DNA of 64,000 bases, taken from Streptomyces graminofaciens (GTDB taxonomy: Bacteria; Actinomycetota; Actinomycetes; Streptomycetales; Streptomycetaceae). The stretch is taken from positions 7,036,001 through 7,100,000 of the forward strand of contig NZ_AP018448.1 of the NCBI RefSeq assembly GCF_030294945.1, read 5' to 3'. Numbering within the stretch: position 1 is the first letter of the stretch; the number at the start of each line of letters is the position of its first letter. Below, one piece after another: positions 41,978-50,115 of the stretch. The notes under the pieces were generated by a model. It was not told the DNA's origin, did no database searches, and was given only the letters and a program-made list of their open reading frames with translations. The translations under genes and the position numbers were made by a program.

Positions 41978-43321
41978 ATGACCCCCGAACCCACCGTTCC
42001 CGTACCACCACCCGGCTGCCCGGCGCACGACAGCGGACTGCGGGTGCCGCTGTACACGGCGGAGTACGCGGCCGACCCCCAGGCGTACTACGCGCACCTG
42101 CGGCACTACGGGCCGGCCGCGCCGGTCGAGATCGCGCCCGGCGTCGAGGCGACCCTCGTCACCGACCACGCGACCGCGCTGCAACTGCTGCAGGACTCCA
42201 GCAACTTCCGCAAGGACGCCCGCCGCTGGCGTGACGTCGCCGAGGGCAAGATCGGCCCGGACAGCCCGGTCGTGCCGATGCTGGGCTACCGGCCCAACGC
42301 CATGTTCACCGACGGCGCCGAGCACGCCCGGCTGCGTCAGGCGATCACCGACACCCTCGCCCGTGTGGACTCCCGCCAGCTGACCGAGATGGCCAAGCGG
42401 GCCTCCGAGTACCTCATCTCCCAGGTCGCCGCCCGCGGTTCGATCGACCTGATGAACGACTACGTCAAGCAGCTGCCGCTGCTCGTGTTCAACGAGCTCT
42501 TCGGCTGCCCGGCGGACATCGGCGACCGGGTCGTCTTCGGCATCTCCGGCGTCTTCGAGGGCGTCAACGCCGAGAAGGCCAACGCGGTCCTCGGCCAGGC
42601 AGTGTTCGAGCTGGTGGCGCTCAAGCGGGCCAAGCCGGCCGACGACGTCACCTCCTGGCTGATGCGGCACGAGGCGCGGCTGACCGACGAGGAACTCGTC
42701 CACCAGCTGATCCTGCTCCTCGGCGCGGGCGCCGAACCGCTGCGCAACCTCATCGGCAACACCCTGCACCGGCTGCTCACGCACGACCGGTACGCCGACG
42801 GCGGCCTGATCGACGAGGCCATCGACGACACGCTGTGGGAGAACCCGCCCATGGCCAACTACGCACCGCACTACCCGGCGTCCGACATGGAGTTCGGGGG
42901 CATGAAGCTCAGGGCGGGCGACCTGGTCATGGTCAGCATGACGGCCGCCAACACCGACCCGGCGCTCGCGGCGGCCCGTAAGGCCGGCGGCCGGCGTGCC
43001 CACCTGTCCTGGAGCGCGGGCCCGCACGCCTGCCCGTCCAAGGACATCGCCCGGCTCGTCACCATGGTGGCCATCGAGAGCCTGCTCAACCGGCTGCACG
43101 ACATCGAACTCGCCGTGCCCGAGGACAGCCTGACCTGGCGGCCCGGCCCCTTCCACCGCGCCCTCGCCGGACTGCCCTGCCGCTTCACCCCGCAGGTCGT
43201 CCAGCGGCCGAACCCGCCGCGCGCGACGGAGACCTCGCCGCGCGTCGAGCACGCCGGGGCGGGCCGGAGGCAGGAGCGCGGGGGAGTCTGGAGCTCCTTC
43301 CTGACCTGGTTGAAGGGCTGA
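41978..43321 (+). CDS. CYP157-type cytochrome P450 lacking the EXXR motif (conservon cvnE position)
   Basis: 447 residues. The heme-binding loop is HLSWSAGPHACPSKDIAR with Cys352. The K-helix position that carries EXXR in nearly all P450s reads DDTLWENPP (284-290), and the I-helix acid-threonine pair is replaced by GAGAEPLR (249-256). This pattern is known for CYP157 enzymes, which sit in Streptomyces conservons. A C-terminal extension (RATETSPRVEHAGAGRRQE and a final WLKG) is specific to this copy. It may have lost normal monooxygenase chemistry or need a partner P450. It starts 9 bp after cvnD and is in the same operon. Confidence 0.9.
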   Translation: MTPEPTVPVPPPGCPAHDSGLRVPLYTAEYAADPQAYYAHLRHYGPAAPVEIAPGVEATLVTDHATALQLLQDSSNFRKDARRWRDVAEGKIGPDSPVVPMLGYRPNAMFTDGAEHARLRQAITDTLARVDSRQLTEMAKRASEYLISQVAARGSIDLMNDYVKQLPLLVFNELFGCPADIGDRVVFGISGVFEGVNAEKANAVLGQAVFELVALKRAKPADDVTSWLMRHEARLTDEELVHQLILLLGAGAEPLRNLIGNTLHRLLTHDRYADGGLIDEAIDDTLWENPPMANYAPHYPASDMEFGGMKLRAGDLVMVSMTAANTDPALAAARKAGGRRAHLSWSAGPHACPSKDIARLVTMVAIESLLNRLHDIELAVPEDSLTWRPGPFHRALAGLPCRFTPQVVQRPNPPRATETSPRVEHAGAGRRQERGGVWSSFLTWLKG

Positions 43322-43444
43322 CCCGGCGCGGCTCAAGGGGTGATGTACACAACAGAAGTGACATCCCGTCACAGCATGAACTTTCAACAGAAGGGGTAGT
43401 AACGCGGCGGCATTCGTGGTGACCAACGAACAAAGGGAGGTGTC

Positions 43445-43597
43445 GTGGACCACATATCCACCGACGCCGCTTCTGAACGAATACCCGCAAACGCCCTTGG
43501 GGGCGTGACCGCCCGCCCCTTACCGCACGACGAGATACCCGCCCAGGTCGGCGGGTATCTTTCTGTGCCCCCTCGCACCCGGCGGGAGCAGCGGTGA
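43445..43597 (+). CDS. 50-residue leader ORF coupled to the prenyltransferase gene (TTA-containing)
   Basis: GTG at 43445 follows an excellent AGGGAGG site (43434-43440) with a 4-nt gap. The frame ends in TGA at 43595-43597, which overlaps the GTG start of the next gene as GTGA. The peptide (start DHISTDAASERIPANALGG, end GGYLSVPPRTRREQR) matches nothing I know. Codon 26 is TTA (43520-43522), placed 10 nt before an 11-bp hairpin inside the ORF. Either it is a regulatory leader whose translation gates the operon, or a small peptide substrate or partner. Coding is inferred from ribosome site and coupling. Confidence 0.6.
   Translation: MDHISTDAASERIPANALGGVTARPLPHDEIPAQVGGYLSVPPRTRREQR
43533..43566 (+). 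promoter_or_regulatory. Attenuator-like hairpin within the leader ORF
   Basis: AGATACCCGCC (43533-43543) pairs perfectly with GGCGGGTATCT (43550-43560), loop CAGGTC, followed by TTCTGT. A smaller stem (ACGCCC with GGGCGT, 43491-43506) lies upstream. It could terminate transcription or hide the prenyltransferase start unless the ribosome reads through. Confidence 0.55.
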
Positions 43598-44751
43598 GCG
43601 GCCTCGGCCCCGGCACCGGGGAGTCACGGGCGACGCCGACGCTCGACGGGCTCGTGACCGGCCAGTTACTGCGGTTGTGCCAGGTGTCGGGCCTCGGCCG
43701 GACCGACGCGAAAAGCTACGCGCGGATACTGGCCGACGCACTGGGGCCGGAGGCCGAACGGCCGCTGGACCTGCCGCCCCCCTCCCACAGTTTCCTGTCC
43801 GACGACTCCACCCCGGTGGAGTTCTCGCTCTCCTACCGGCCGGACGCACCCCCGGCACTGAGGGTGCTGCTGGAACCGGGATGGGGTGCCGGCAGCCTGC
43901 GGGAGAACGGCCGCGCAGGGCTGCGCGCCGTCCGGTCGATGGCGGACCGCTGGGGTTTCGGCACCGGCCAACTCGACGTACTGGAGGACCTGTTCTTCCC
44001 CGCCGACCCGGAGGGCCCGCTGGCCCTGTGGATCGCGCTGGAGCTGCGTCCCGGCGGCGTACCCAAGGTCAAGGTGTACCTGAACCCCTCGGCGTCCGGC
44101 GCGGCGCGGGCCGAGAAGACGGTACGCAAGGCACTGAAGCGGCTCGGCCACCGACAGGCCTTCAAGGCGCTGCCGGCGGCCGACGGCTACCCGTTCTTCG
44201 CCCTCGACCTGGGCGACTGGGAAGCACCCCGGGTGAAGATCTACGCCACCCATCGGGAGTTGCCGGTACCCGCCGCGGGCGGTCTGTCCCGGATGAAAGC
44301 CGGGCCCGACGCCAAGACGCTGGAGGAGTTCCTGCGCCTCGCGGGCGGCTTCGACGACGGGCCGCGACCCGCCGGGGCCGCGTCACCGGAGCGGTTCGAG
44401 GGCCGGCCCGTGCTGTCCTGCCACTCCTTCACCCGCACCGACGGTGGGCCCACCGGCTTCACCCTGCACGTGCCGGTCAGGGACTACGTCCGCCACGACG
44501 GGGAGGCGCTCACGCGGGCGAAGGCCGTCCTCACCCGCCACGGCCTCGACACCGCCGTACTCGACCGGGCCCTGGCCGCCGTCACCGCGCGGCGACCGGA
44601 GGACGGTGTGGGGCTCGTCGCGTATGTGGCGCTGGCCCACGAGCGGGGCCGGCCGCCCCGGGTGACCACGTACATCTCCTCGGAGGCCTACGAGGTCCGG
44701 CCGCCCGCCGGTGAACAGCGTGAGCCGGTGCTCGACACCTCCGCCGCATAG
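43594..44751 (+). CDS. DMATS-type indole prenyltransferase (TTA-containing)
   Basis: 385 residues of the ABBA-fold aromatic prenyltransferases: SDDSTPVEFSLSYRPDAPPALRVLLEPG, KVKVYLNPSASGAARAEKTV, DWEAPRVKIYATHREL and PRVTTYISSEAYEVRPP are the repeated beta-strand blocks with the Arg, Lys and Tyr residues that hold dimethylallyl diphosphate. Bacterial members (IptA, 5-, 6- and 7-DMATS) prenylate the indole ring of tryptophan without metal. The tryptophanase gene follows 60 bp downstream, as in Streptomyces clusters that make 6-dimethylallylindoles. Codon 25 is TTA (43666-43668). GTG at 43594 has GGGAG 6 nt upstream; it overlaps the leader ORF stop. Confidence 0.9.
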   Translation: MSGLGPGTGESRATPTLDGLVTGQLLRLCQVSGLGRTDAKSYARILADALGPEAERPLDLPPPSHSFLSDDSTPVEFSLSYRPDAPPALRVLLEPGWGAGSLRENGRAGLRAVRSMADRWGFGTGQLDVLEDLFFPADPEGPLALWIALELRPGGVPKVKVYLNPSASGAARAEKTVRKALKRLGHRQAFKALPAADGYPFFALDLGDWEAPRVKIYATHRELPVPAAGGLSRMKAGPDAKTLEEFLRLAGGFDDGPRPAGAASPERFEGRPVLSCHSFTRTDGGPTGFTLHVPVRDYVRHDGEALTRAKAVLTRHGLDTAVLDRALAAVTARRPEDGVGLVAYVALAHERGRPPRVTTYISSEAYEVRPPAGEQREPVLDTSAA

Positions 44752-44811
44752 CGGCCATCAGGCCAACAGCCACCAAGCAGTCCACAGAGCAACAGAAGCA
44801 AGGAAGTCAGC

Positions 44812-46185
44812 GTGGAGCCCTACCGCATCAAAGTCGTCGAGCCCATCGCGCTCACCACTCGGGAGCAGCGCGAGGAGGCGCTGAAACGGGTGCACTACAA
44901 CCTCTTCGACCTGCGGGCCGACGAGGTGACCATCGATCTGCTCAGCGACTCGGGCACCGGCGCGATCTCGGCCGCGCAGCTCGCCGCGGGCATGGACGGC
45001 GACGAGTCCTACGCGGGCTCGCGCTCCTTCTATCGTTTCCACCAAGCGGTAACCGATCTGACCGGTTACAAGCACATCCTGCCGGCCCACCAGGGGCGCG
45101 CCGCCGAACGCATCCTGTTCAACACGCTCCTCGAGCCCGGCGGCATCGTCCTCGCCAACACCCATTTCGACACCACCCGGGCGAACGTCGAACTCTCCGG
45201 ATGTCAGGCTCATGACCTGCCGTGCGCGGAGGCCAAGAACCTGGACGCGGAGCTGCCGTTCAAGGGGAACATCGACCTCGACGCGCTGCGCGGCTGGCTC
45301 GAAGGCCCGGACGGCTCCCGCGTCCGCGTGGTCGTCATGACGATCACCAACAACGGCGGCGGCGGCCAGCCCGTCTCCATGGAGAACCTGAAGCAGACCG
45401 CCGAGATCTGCCGCCGCCACGGCGTCCCCATGATCCTGGACGCCGCCCGGTTCGCCGAGAACGCCTGGCTGGTCACCCGCCACGAAGCGGGCTACCAGGG
45501 CCACACCCCGCGCCAGGTCGCCGAAGAAGCGTTCCGGCTGGCCGACGGCTGTGTCATGAGCGCCAAGAAGGACGCCATCGTCCACATCGGCGGCTTCATC
45601 GGCCTCAACGACCCCGAACTCGCCGAGAAGTGCGAACGCCTCCTCATCGCCACCGAGGGCTTCGCCACCTACGGCGGTCTCGCGGGCCGCGACCTCGACA
45701 TGATCGCGGCGGGCCTGCTGGAGGTCACCGAACCCGCCTACCTCGCGGAGCGGGCCGACATCGCCTCCCACCTCGCGGGCCGGGTCCGCGCGGCGGGCGT
45801 CGACATCCTCGAACCCCCGGGCCTGCACGCCCTCTACCTCAACGCGGGCCGCCTCCTCCCGCACATACCGCCCCACAACTACCCGGGCCACGCCCTCGCC
45901 TGCCGCCTCTACCTCGAAGGCGGCATCCGTTCGGCCGAGCTCGGTTCGCTCTACCTCGGCGAGGAGGACGAGGACGGCAACCCGATCAAGAGCGCCCCGT
46001 ACGAGCTGGTCAGGCTCGCCCTCCCGCGCCGGGTCTACACACGTAGCCACTACGACCACGTCGGCCGGACCCTGGAGAAGATCGCCAAGGACGCCGCCTC
46101 CGTGCACGGCTACCGGATCGTGGAACAGTCCCCGATCCTGCGCCACTTCCGGGCGAAGCTTCAGCCGGTGCCGGTGAGCGGCTGA
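44812..46185 (+). CDS. tnaA: Tryptophanase (tryptophan indole-lyase)
   Basis: 457 residues, full length. The PLP fold of beta-eliminating lyases: NLFDLRADEVTIDLLSDSGT, GSRSFYRFHQAV, LPAHQGRAAERIL, TITNNGGGGQPVSMENL, MILDAARFAENAW and the PLP lysine Lys253 in VMSAKKDAIVHIGGF. It splits tryptophan, or prenyl-tryptophan, to indole, pyruvate and ammonia. Next to the DMATS gene it is expected to convert prenylated tryptophan to prenylindole, the known chemistry of such pairs. GTG at 44812 has AAGGAAG upstream. A perfect 17-bp terminator stem follows. Confidence 0.95.
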   Translation: MEPYRIKVVEPIALTTREQREEALKRVHYNLFDLRADEVTIDLLSDSGTGAISAAQLAAGMDGDESYAGSRSFYRFHQAVTDLTGYKHILPAHQGRAAERILFNTLLEPGGIVLANTHFDTTRANVELSGCQAHDLPCAEAKNLDAELPFKGNIDLDALRGWLEGPDGSRVRVVVMTITNNGGGGQPVSMENLKQTAEICRRHGVPMILDAARFAENAWLVTRHEAGYQGHTPRQVAEEAFRLADGCVMSAKKDAIVHIGGFIGLNDPELAEKCERLLIATEGFATYGGLAGRDLDMIAAGLLEVTEPAYLAERADIASHLAGRVRAAGVDILEPPGLHALYLNAGRLLPHIPPHNYPGHALACRLYLEGGIRSAELGSLYLGEEDEDGNPIKSAPYELVRLALPRRVYTRSHYDHVGRTLEKIAKDAASVHGYRIVEQSPILRHFRAKLQPVPVSG

Positions 46186-46192
46186 GAACGGC

Positions 46193-46239
46193 GGTGCCCC
46201 GGGGCCGGACGGCTTTCGCCCATCCGGCCCCGGGGCACC
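46193..46239. terminator. Strong terminator after the tryptophanase gene
   Basis: GGTGCCCCGGGGCCGGA at 46193-46209 pairs with TCCGGCCCCGGGGCACC at 46223-46239 (17 bp), between convergent genes. Confidence 0.9.
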
Positions 46240-46267
46240 GGGCCACCGAGCCCTGGGTTCCGGGGGA

Positions 46268-46903
46268 TCAGAGGCCGAACTCCTGGGGGGACACCCCGAG
46301 TGCCGCGCACGCCTCGCGCAGGACCTGCTCCTCGGCCGGCGCCACATATCCGTCGGCGCCCGCGACGACGAAGCCGGTCTGTACGACCGCCCGGGCCTCC
46401 GTCGGCTTCTTGGCGGCCTTGGCGATCTCCTGCAGCGCCTCGGCCTTGCCCTGCTGGAAGTTGAACGACAGCTGGTCGACGTGCTTGTTGAAGCGCTGCC
46501 GCAGCTGGTCGGCCGGGAAGTTCTGCAGGACGTCGTTGTTCAGGATCAGCGACTCCACGTGCTGCCGCTCGGCCGGATCGACATGCCCGTCGGCGGCGGC
46601 GACCAGGGCGCACATGGCCATGCTGGCGTCCCGGTAGGCACCGCTCTTCAGCTCCGTCTTGAGCGAGCTGAGCTGGGACTTCAACGCGCTCACCAGCTGA
46701 GCCTTCGACCCGCCGGAGGCCCCGGAACCCGGGCGCCCGTACCCCTGGCCGTGTCCGTGGCCCTGGCCCTGTCCGTACCCCTGGCCCTGGCCCTGGCCCT
46801 GGCCCTGTCCGTGGCCCTGGCTGTGTCCGCCGAGGCCCCGCGCCCCCTGCGCCTGCTGCTGCAGACCCTTGGCCTGGTCCTTGATCCGATCCCACATCGC
46901 CAT
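46268..46903 (-). CDS. TerB-like protein with Gly/Gln/His repeat linker
   Basis: 211 residues. A short N-terminal helix (WDRIKDQAKGLQQQAQGARG) precedes a low-complexity tract of GQ, GH and GY dipeptides (~22-54), encoded by CCCTGG-type 6-bp repeats (about 46740-46845). The C-terminal ~150 residues form the TerB helical domain, with acidic metal-binding motifs ALVAAADGHVDPAE and GFVVAGADGYVAPAEEQVL. TerB proteins belong to tellurite-resistance and stress-response systems. No other ter genes lie nearby. The ATG at 46903 has GAGGT upstream. Confidence 0.88.
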   Translation of the reverse strand: MAMWDRIKDQAKGLQQQAQGARGLGGHSQGHGQGQGQGQGQGYGQGQGHGHGQGYGRPGSGASGGSKAQLVSALKSQLSSLKTELKSGAYRDASMAMCALVAAADGHVDPAERQHVESLILNNDVLQNFPADQLRQRFNKHVDQLSFNFQQGKAEALQEIAKAAKKPTEARAVVQTGFVVAGADGYVAPAEEQVLREACAALGVSPQEFGL

Positions 46904-47112
46904 CCGTGCCACCTCGGCTTCAGCCCATGTCGTCCAGCGCCCGCGCACGTTCCACGCGTCTTCCTGTCAACGCTTCCCGCACCCTTCGAAGTTCCACCCG
47001 TCGGACCGGCCGTCCGTACCCGCCACGGCGCCTTTGGTCGGTAGAGATCTCAGATCGACATCCATGTACCGCAACCCATCACTGTGCGACCGAAATTCGT
47101 TACTCTCCGAGC

Positions 47113-48060
47113 ATGTCTCTCCTCGGTCGCCGACGAAGCACGACCAGACTCGCCCCCGAACTCGACGACGCGGACCTGGGCAAGGTGCGCAAGCGTCTCA
47201 TCGAGAGGGGTACCTCCGCGGGCCGTAGTCTCGTCGTGGCCATGATCGAGCAGTTGCTGCGCGACACCGGACGGGACTGGGACCGCAGGGCCCACCGCAT
47301 GAGTGTCCTCGCGGAGTCGACCTCGCCGGCCCTCCAGCGCTCCTGGGCCGAGGAGCAGCCGCACGACCCGGACGCCCAACTGCTGTTCGCCTGGGGCGTC
47401 ATGCTGCGCGCGCGGTACGAGGAGCACCCGGTCGCGGCGGAGACACGGGAGGCGCTCGACGCCTGTGAACGGGCCACCGGGGCGCGGCCCGAGGACCCCA
47501 GCCCCTGGGTGGTGCGTCTCGGGCTGCTGCGGCTGTGGCGCCGGCCGAGCACGGAGGTCTTCCCGCTCTGGGACGAGATCGTCAGACGCGATCCGTGGCA
47601 CCGCGAGGCCCATTTCGAGATGCTCGGTTATCTGTCCCCGTGGGAGTGCGGCTCGCACGCGCAGACCGTCGAGTTCCTCGACCGGGTACGCGCGGGGGCG
47701 GCGCCCACCGCACCGACGGCGGGCCTGGAAATCGCCGCCCTGATCGACCTCTACCACGGCACGGTCGACCAGGGCGGGGTCGAGGCCCTCACCGCGATCC
47801 ACCTGTGGAGCCGCCCGAACGCCGAGAACGCTCTGGGCCGCGCCCTGGCCGACTGGCCCCGGCCCGGCCACCTGACCCACGCCGCAGCCATAGCCGACCT
47901 GAACCTGCTGGCGTACGCCCTGGTCCAGGCGAAGCGGGCGGCGCAGGCGGGCGAGGTGTTCCGCGCGATCGGCGGCATGGTCACCGTCTACCCCTGGGCC
48001 ATGGAGAACGGCGACCCGCTGCAGTCCTTCACCAACTGGCAGCAGCGCGCCCGGAGCTGA
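47113..48060 (+). CDS. Hypothetical protein with tetratricopeptide-like helices
   Basis: 315 residues, soluble, all alpha. N-part LAPELDDADLGKVRKRLIERG, then Arg/Trp-rich helices: RDWDRRAHRMSVLAES, DPDAQLLFAWGVMLRARYEE, WVVRLGLLRLWRRPST, VFPLWDEIVRRDPWHREAHFEMLGYLSPWECGS. The pattern is that of actinobacterial proteins with TPR-like repeats of unknown role. No catalytic motif or signal peptide is seen. ATG at 47113 lies in a promoter region shared with the TerB gene on the other strand. Confidence 0.75.
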   Translation: MSLLGRRRSTTRLAPELDDADLGKVRKRLIERGTSAGRSLVVAMIEQLLRDTGRDWDRRAHRMSVLAESTSPALQRSWAEEQPHDPDAQLLFAWGVMLRARYEEHPVAAETREALDACERATGARPEDPSPWVVRLGLLRLWRRPSTEVFPLWDEIVRRDPWHREAHFEMLGYLSPWECGSHAQTVEFLDRVRAGAAPTAPTAGLEIAALIDLYHGTVDQGGVEALTAIHLWSRPNAENALGRALADWPRPGHLTHAAAIADLNLLAYALVQAKRAAQAGEVFRAIGGMVTVYPWAMENGDPLQSFTNWQQRARS

Positions 48061-48068
48061 GCAGCGTG

Positions 48069-48101
48069 CGGGCCGGGACACCTGTGCGCGGGTCTCCCGG
48101 C
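48069..48101. terminator. Stem-loop between convergent genes
   Basis: GGGCCGGGA near 48069 pairs with TCCCGGCC ending at 48101. GC-rich repeats of GGGGCC type fill the rest of the gap up to the permease stop. Confidence 0.55.
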
Positions 48102-48183
48102 CATGACCATCTTGACGGTCACACCGACAGGGGCCCTACGGGGCCGCCCCACGGGAGCCCTGCGGGGTGCACCGGGGGCGCCC

Positions 48184-49641
48184 CTACCGCCTGCCCGATC
48201 TCCCCGCCAGCCGCGGCATCGCCATCCCCAACACCAGCGCCCCCGGCACCGTCAGCGCCAGCCAGATCGCGGTCGTCGCGTCACCGCCGATGAGCGTCGT
48301 GAAGTTGGCGATGATCAGCCAGATCGCGCCCGCGATGCCGCCCGCGCCCAGGGCCGGGGCGATCAGGGTGTTCCAGACCCGCGTGTCACCCGACCCGTCC
48401 TGGCGGAAGTAGACGATGACCGAGACGGAGGTCAGGAAGTACAGCAGCATGATCGCCAGGACGGCGAGGCCGCTGAGCCAGGAGAAGAGGGTGAGGACGG
48501 GGTCCTTGCCGGCCAGGGCGAAGGGGAAGACCAGCAGTGCGGCGATCACGGTCTGTACGACACCCGCGAGCCAGGGCGACTGACGGCCGTTGAGCGCGCT
48601 CAGCCTGCGCGGCAGCAGGCCCTCCCGGCCGAGGGAGAACAGGTAGCGGTTGGCCGAGTTGTGGAAGGCCAGGATGCTGGCGAAGAGCGAGGTGGCCAGC
48701 AGGATCGGGAGCGCGTCGCCCGCCCACGCGCCGAGCTCGTCGGAGACGGGAGCGGCGACGAAGGCCGCGCCGTCCCCGGCCTCCAGGGCCTTTCCGGCGG
48801 CGGCGGCACTGGACGACGGGCCGTGCGCCGAGATCAGCATCCAGGACGTGAAGGCGAAGAACGCGGTGACGAGGACGACCGCGAGATAGGTGGCCTGGGG
48901 GACCGTCCGGTGCGGATCGCGCGCCTCCTCGCCGTAGATCGCCGTCGCCTCGAAGCCGAACATCGACGCCACCGCGAACATCAGCGCCACCCCGGGCGCG
49001 CCGTCGAGCGCCGCCGACAGGGAGAAGGAGGCCTCGGGGGCCAGGCCTTCGGGGCCGCCGCCGGTGAGGAACGTGACGATGCCGAAGACCAGCAGCAGGC
49101 TGATCTCGGCCAGGACGAACACCGCGAGCACCTTGGCGCCCACGTCGACCCCGGCCGCGCCGAGCGCCTGCACGAGCACCATCGTGCCGAGGGCGATCAG
49201 CCACCAGGGCACGTCCGTCTCCAGGTACTGCACGGCCAGCCCGTTCATGACGGCGCCGAACAGCCCGTACACCGCCGCCTGGATGGCGTGGTACGCCAGC
49301 AGCGCCACGCCCGCGCTGCCCGCGCCGGCCGTGGCGCCGAGGCCCTTGCCGACGTACGCGTAGAAGGCGCCGGCGTCGACCACATGGCGGCCCATCGCGA
49401 CATAGCCGACCGAGAAGAGCAGGACGACCACCCCGGCGACCACATACATGGCGGGCACCCCCGGGCCGTTGCCGATGGCCACGGCGACCGGTGCCGCCCC
49501 GGCGACACCGGTGAGCGGTGCCTGCGCGGAGAGCACGAAGAAGAGGATGCCCATAACGCCGAGGGCGTTCTGTCTGAGGGAGCCGGCGGACGCGTAGCCG
49601 TCGCCGGCCGCGTGCCGCATTCTGGACGTACGTGTACTCAT
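48184..49641 (-). CDS. APC-superfamily amino acid/polyamine permease
   Basis: 485 residues with 12 hydrophobic helices. The N-terminal signature of the family (LRQNALGVMGILFFVLSAQAPLTGVAGAAPVAVAIGNG) and helix 6 region (MFGFEATAIYGEEARDPHRTVPQATY) identify an APC transporter. FHNSANRYLFSLGREGLLPRRLSALN is the cytoplasmic loop after helix 8. Putrescine or amino acid uptake by proton symport is likely; substrate not assignable. It stands alone. Confidence 0.92.
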   Translation of the reverse strand: MSTRTSRMRHAAGDGYASAGSLRQNALGVMGILFFVLSAQAPLTGVAGAAPVAVAIGNGPGVPAMYVVAGVVVLLFSVGYVAMGRHVVDAGAFYAYVGKGLGATAGAGSAGVALLAYHAIQAAVYGLFGAVMNGLAVQYLETDVPWWLIALGTMVLVQALGAAGVDVGAKVLAVFVLAEISLLLVFGIVTFLTGGGPEGLAPEASFSLSAALDGAPGVALMFAVASMFGFEATAIYGEEARDPHRTVPQATYLAVVLVTAFFAFTSWMLISAHGPSSSAAAAGKALEAGDGAAFVAAPVSDELGAWAGDALPILLATSLFASILAFHNSANRYLFSLGREGLLPRRLSALNGRQSPWLAGVVQTVIAALLVFPFALAGKDPVLTLFSWLSGLAVLAIMLLYFLTSVSVIVYFRQDGSGDTRVWNTLIAPALGAGGIAGAIWLIIANFTTLIGGDATTAIWLALTVPGALVLGMAMPRLAGRSGRR

Positions 49642-49749
49642 GCCTCACCTGTCGGGCGAACGAGGGGGATTTTATTTCGGCTCAAACGAGCTGCCCCATG
49701 TTTGCCTCAACTCACTTGCCTGACAAGGGTTCGACGCGCGTAGAGCCAC

Positions 49750-49893
49750 GGATTGTTCCGGTTCGCGCGACACGGCGTGGTCGGCGCGGCGAACCTGGCC
49801 CGCTCCGCCGGACTCGTCGCCGAGGCCGGCGGTGTGCTGTCCCATCTGGCGGTGCAGGCCCGTGAGTTCAAGGTGCCGGAGCCGGCGGCATGA
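49750..49893 (+). pseudogene. Remnant of a PEP-utilising enzyme (phosphohistidine domain)
   Basis: In one frame up to the stop at 49893 the sequence reads AGLVAEAGGVLSHLAVQARE followed by FKVPEPAA. This matches the mobile phosphohistidine domain of PEP synthase, rifampicin phosphotransferase and pyruvate phosphate dikinase (GGxxSHxAxxARE, with the active His). About 45 residues remain and the rest of the enzyme is absent, so this is a degraded fragment. Confidence 0.65.
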
Positions 49894-49924
49894 AGAGCGT
49901 CCGGCTCGGCGGGTACCCTTCGGC

Positions 49925-49957
49925 GGCGCGGTAACCGCTTATACCGGTTACCGCGCC
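49925..49957. promoter_or_regulatory. Perfect 13-bp inverted repeat
   Basis: GGCGCGGTAACCG (49925-49937) and CGGTTACCGCGCC (49945-49957) with loop CTTATAC. It could be a terminator for the P450 gene ending at 50116, or a protein-binding dyad containing GGTAACC and GGTTACC. The surrounding 49642-50115 region otherwise holds only the PEP-enzyme remnant. Confidence 0.6.
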
Positions 49958-50115
49958 ATCCACAGTGGGCGGTCGGCGTGCCGGAAGCGGTGGACCGCTG
50001 GGACGCCGATCGGCACACCGCTCCGTCTGCACCGGCGTCATCGGACCCGCCCTGCCCCCCCCCGCACGACACGACGCGGCTACGGGGCTGCGTCGAGGAC
50101 GCGGGGGCCCGGCCG

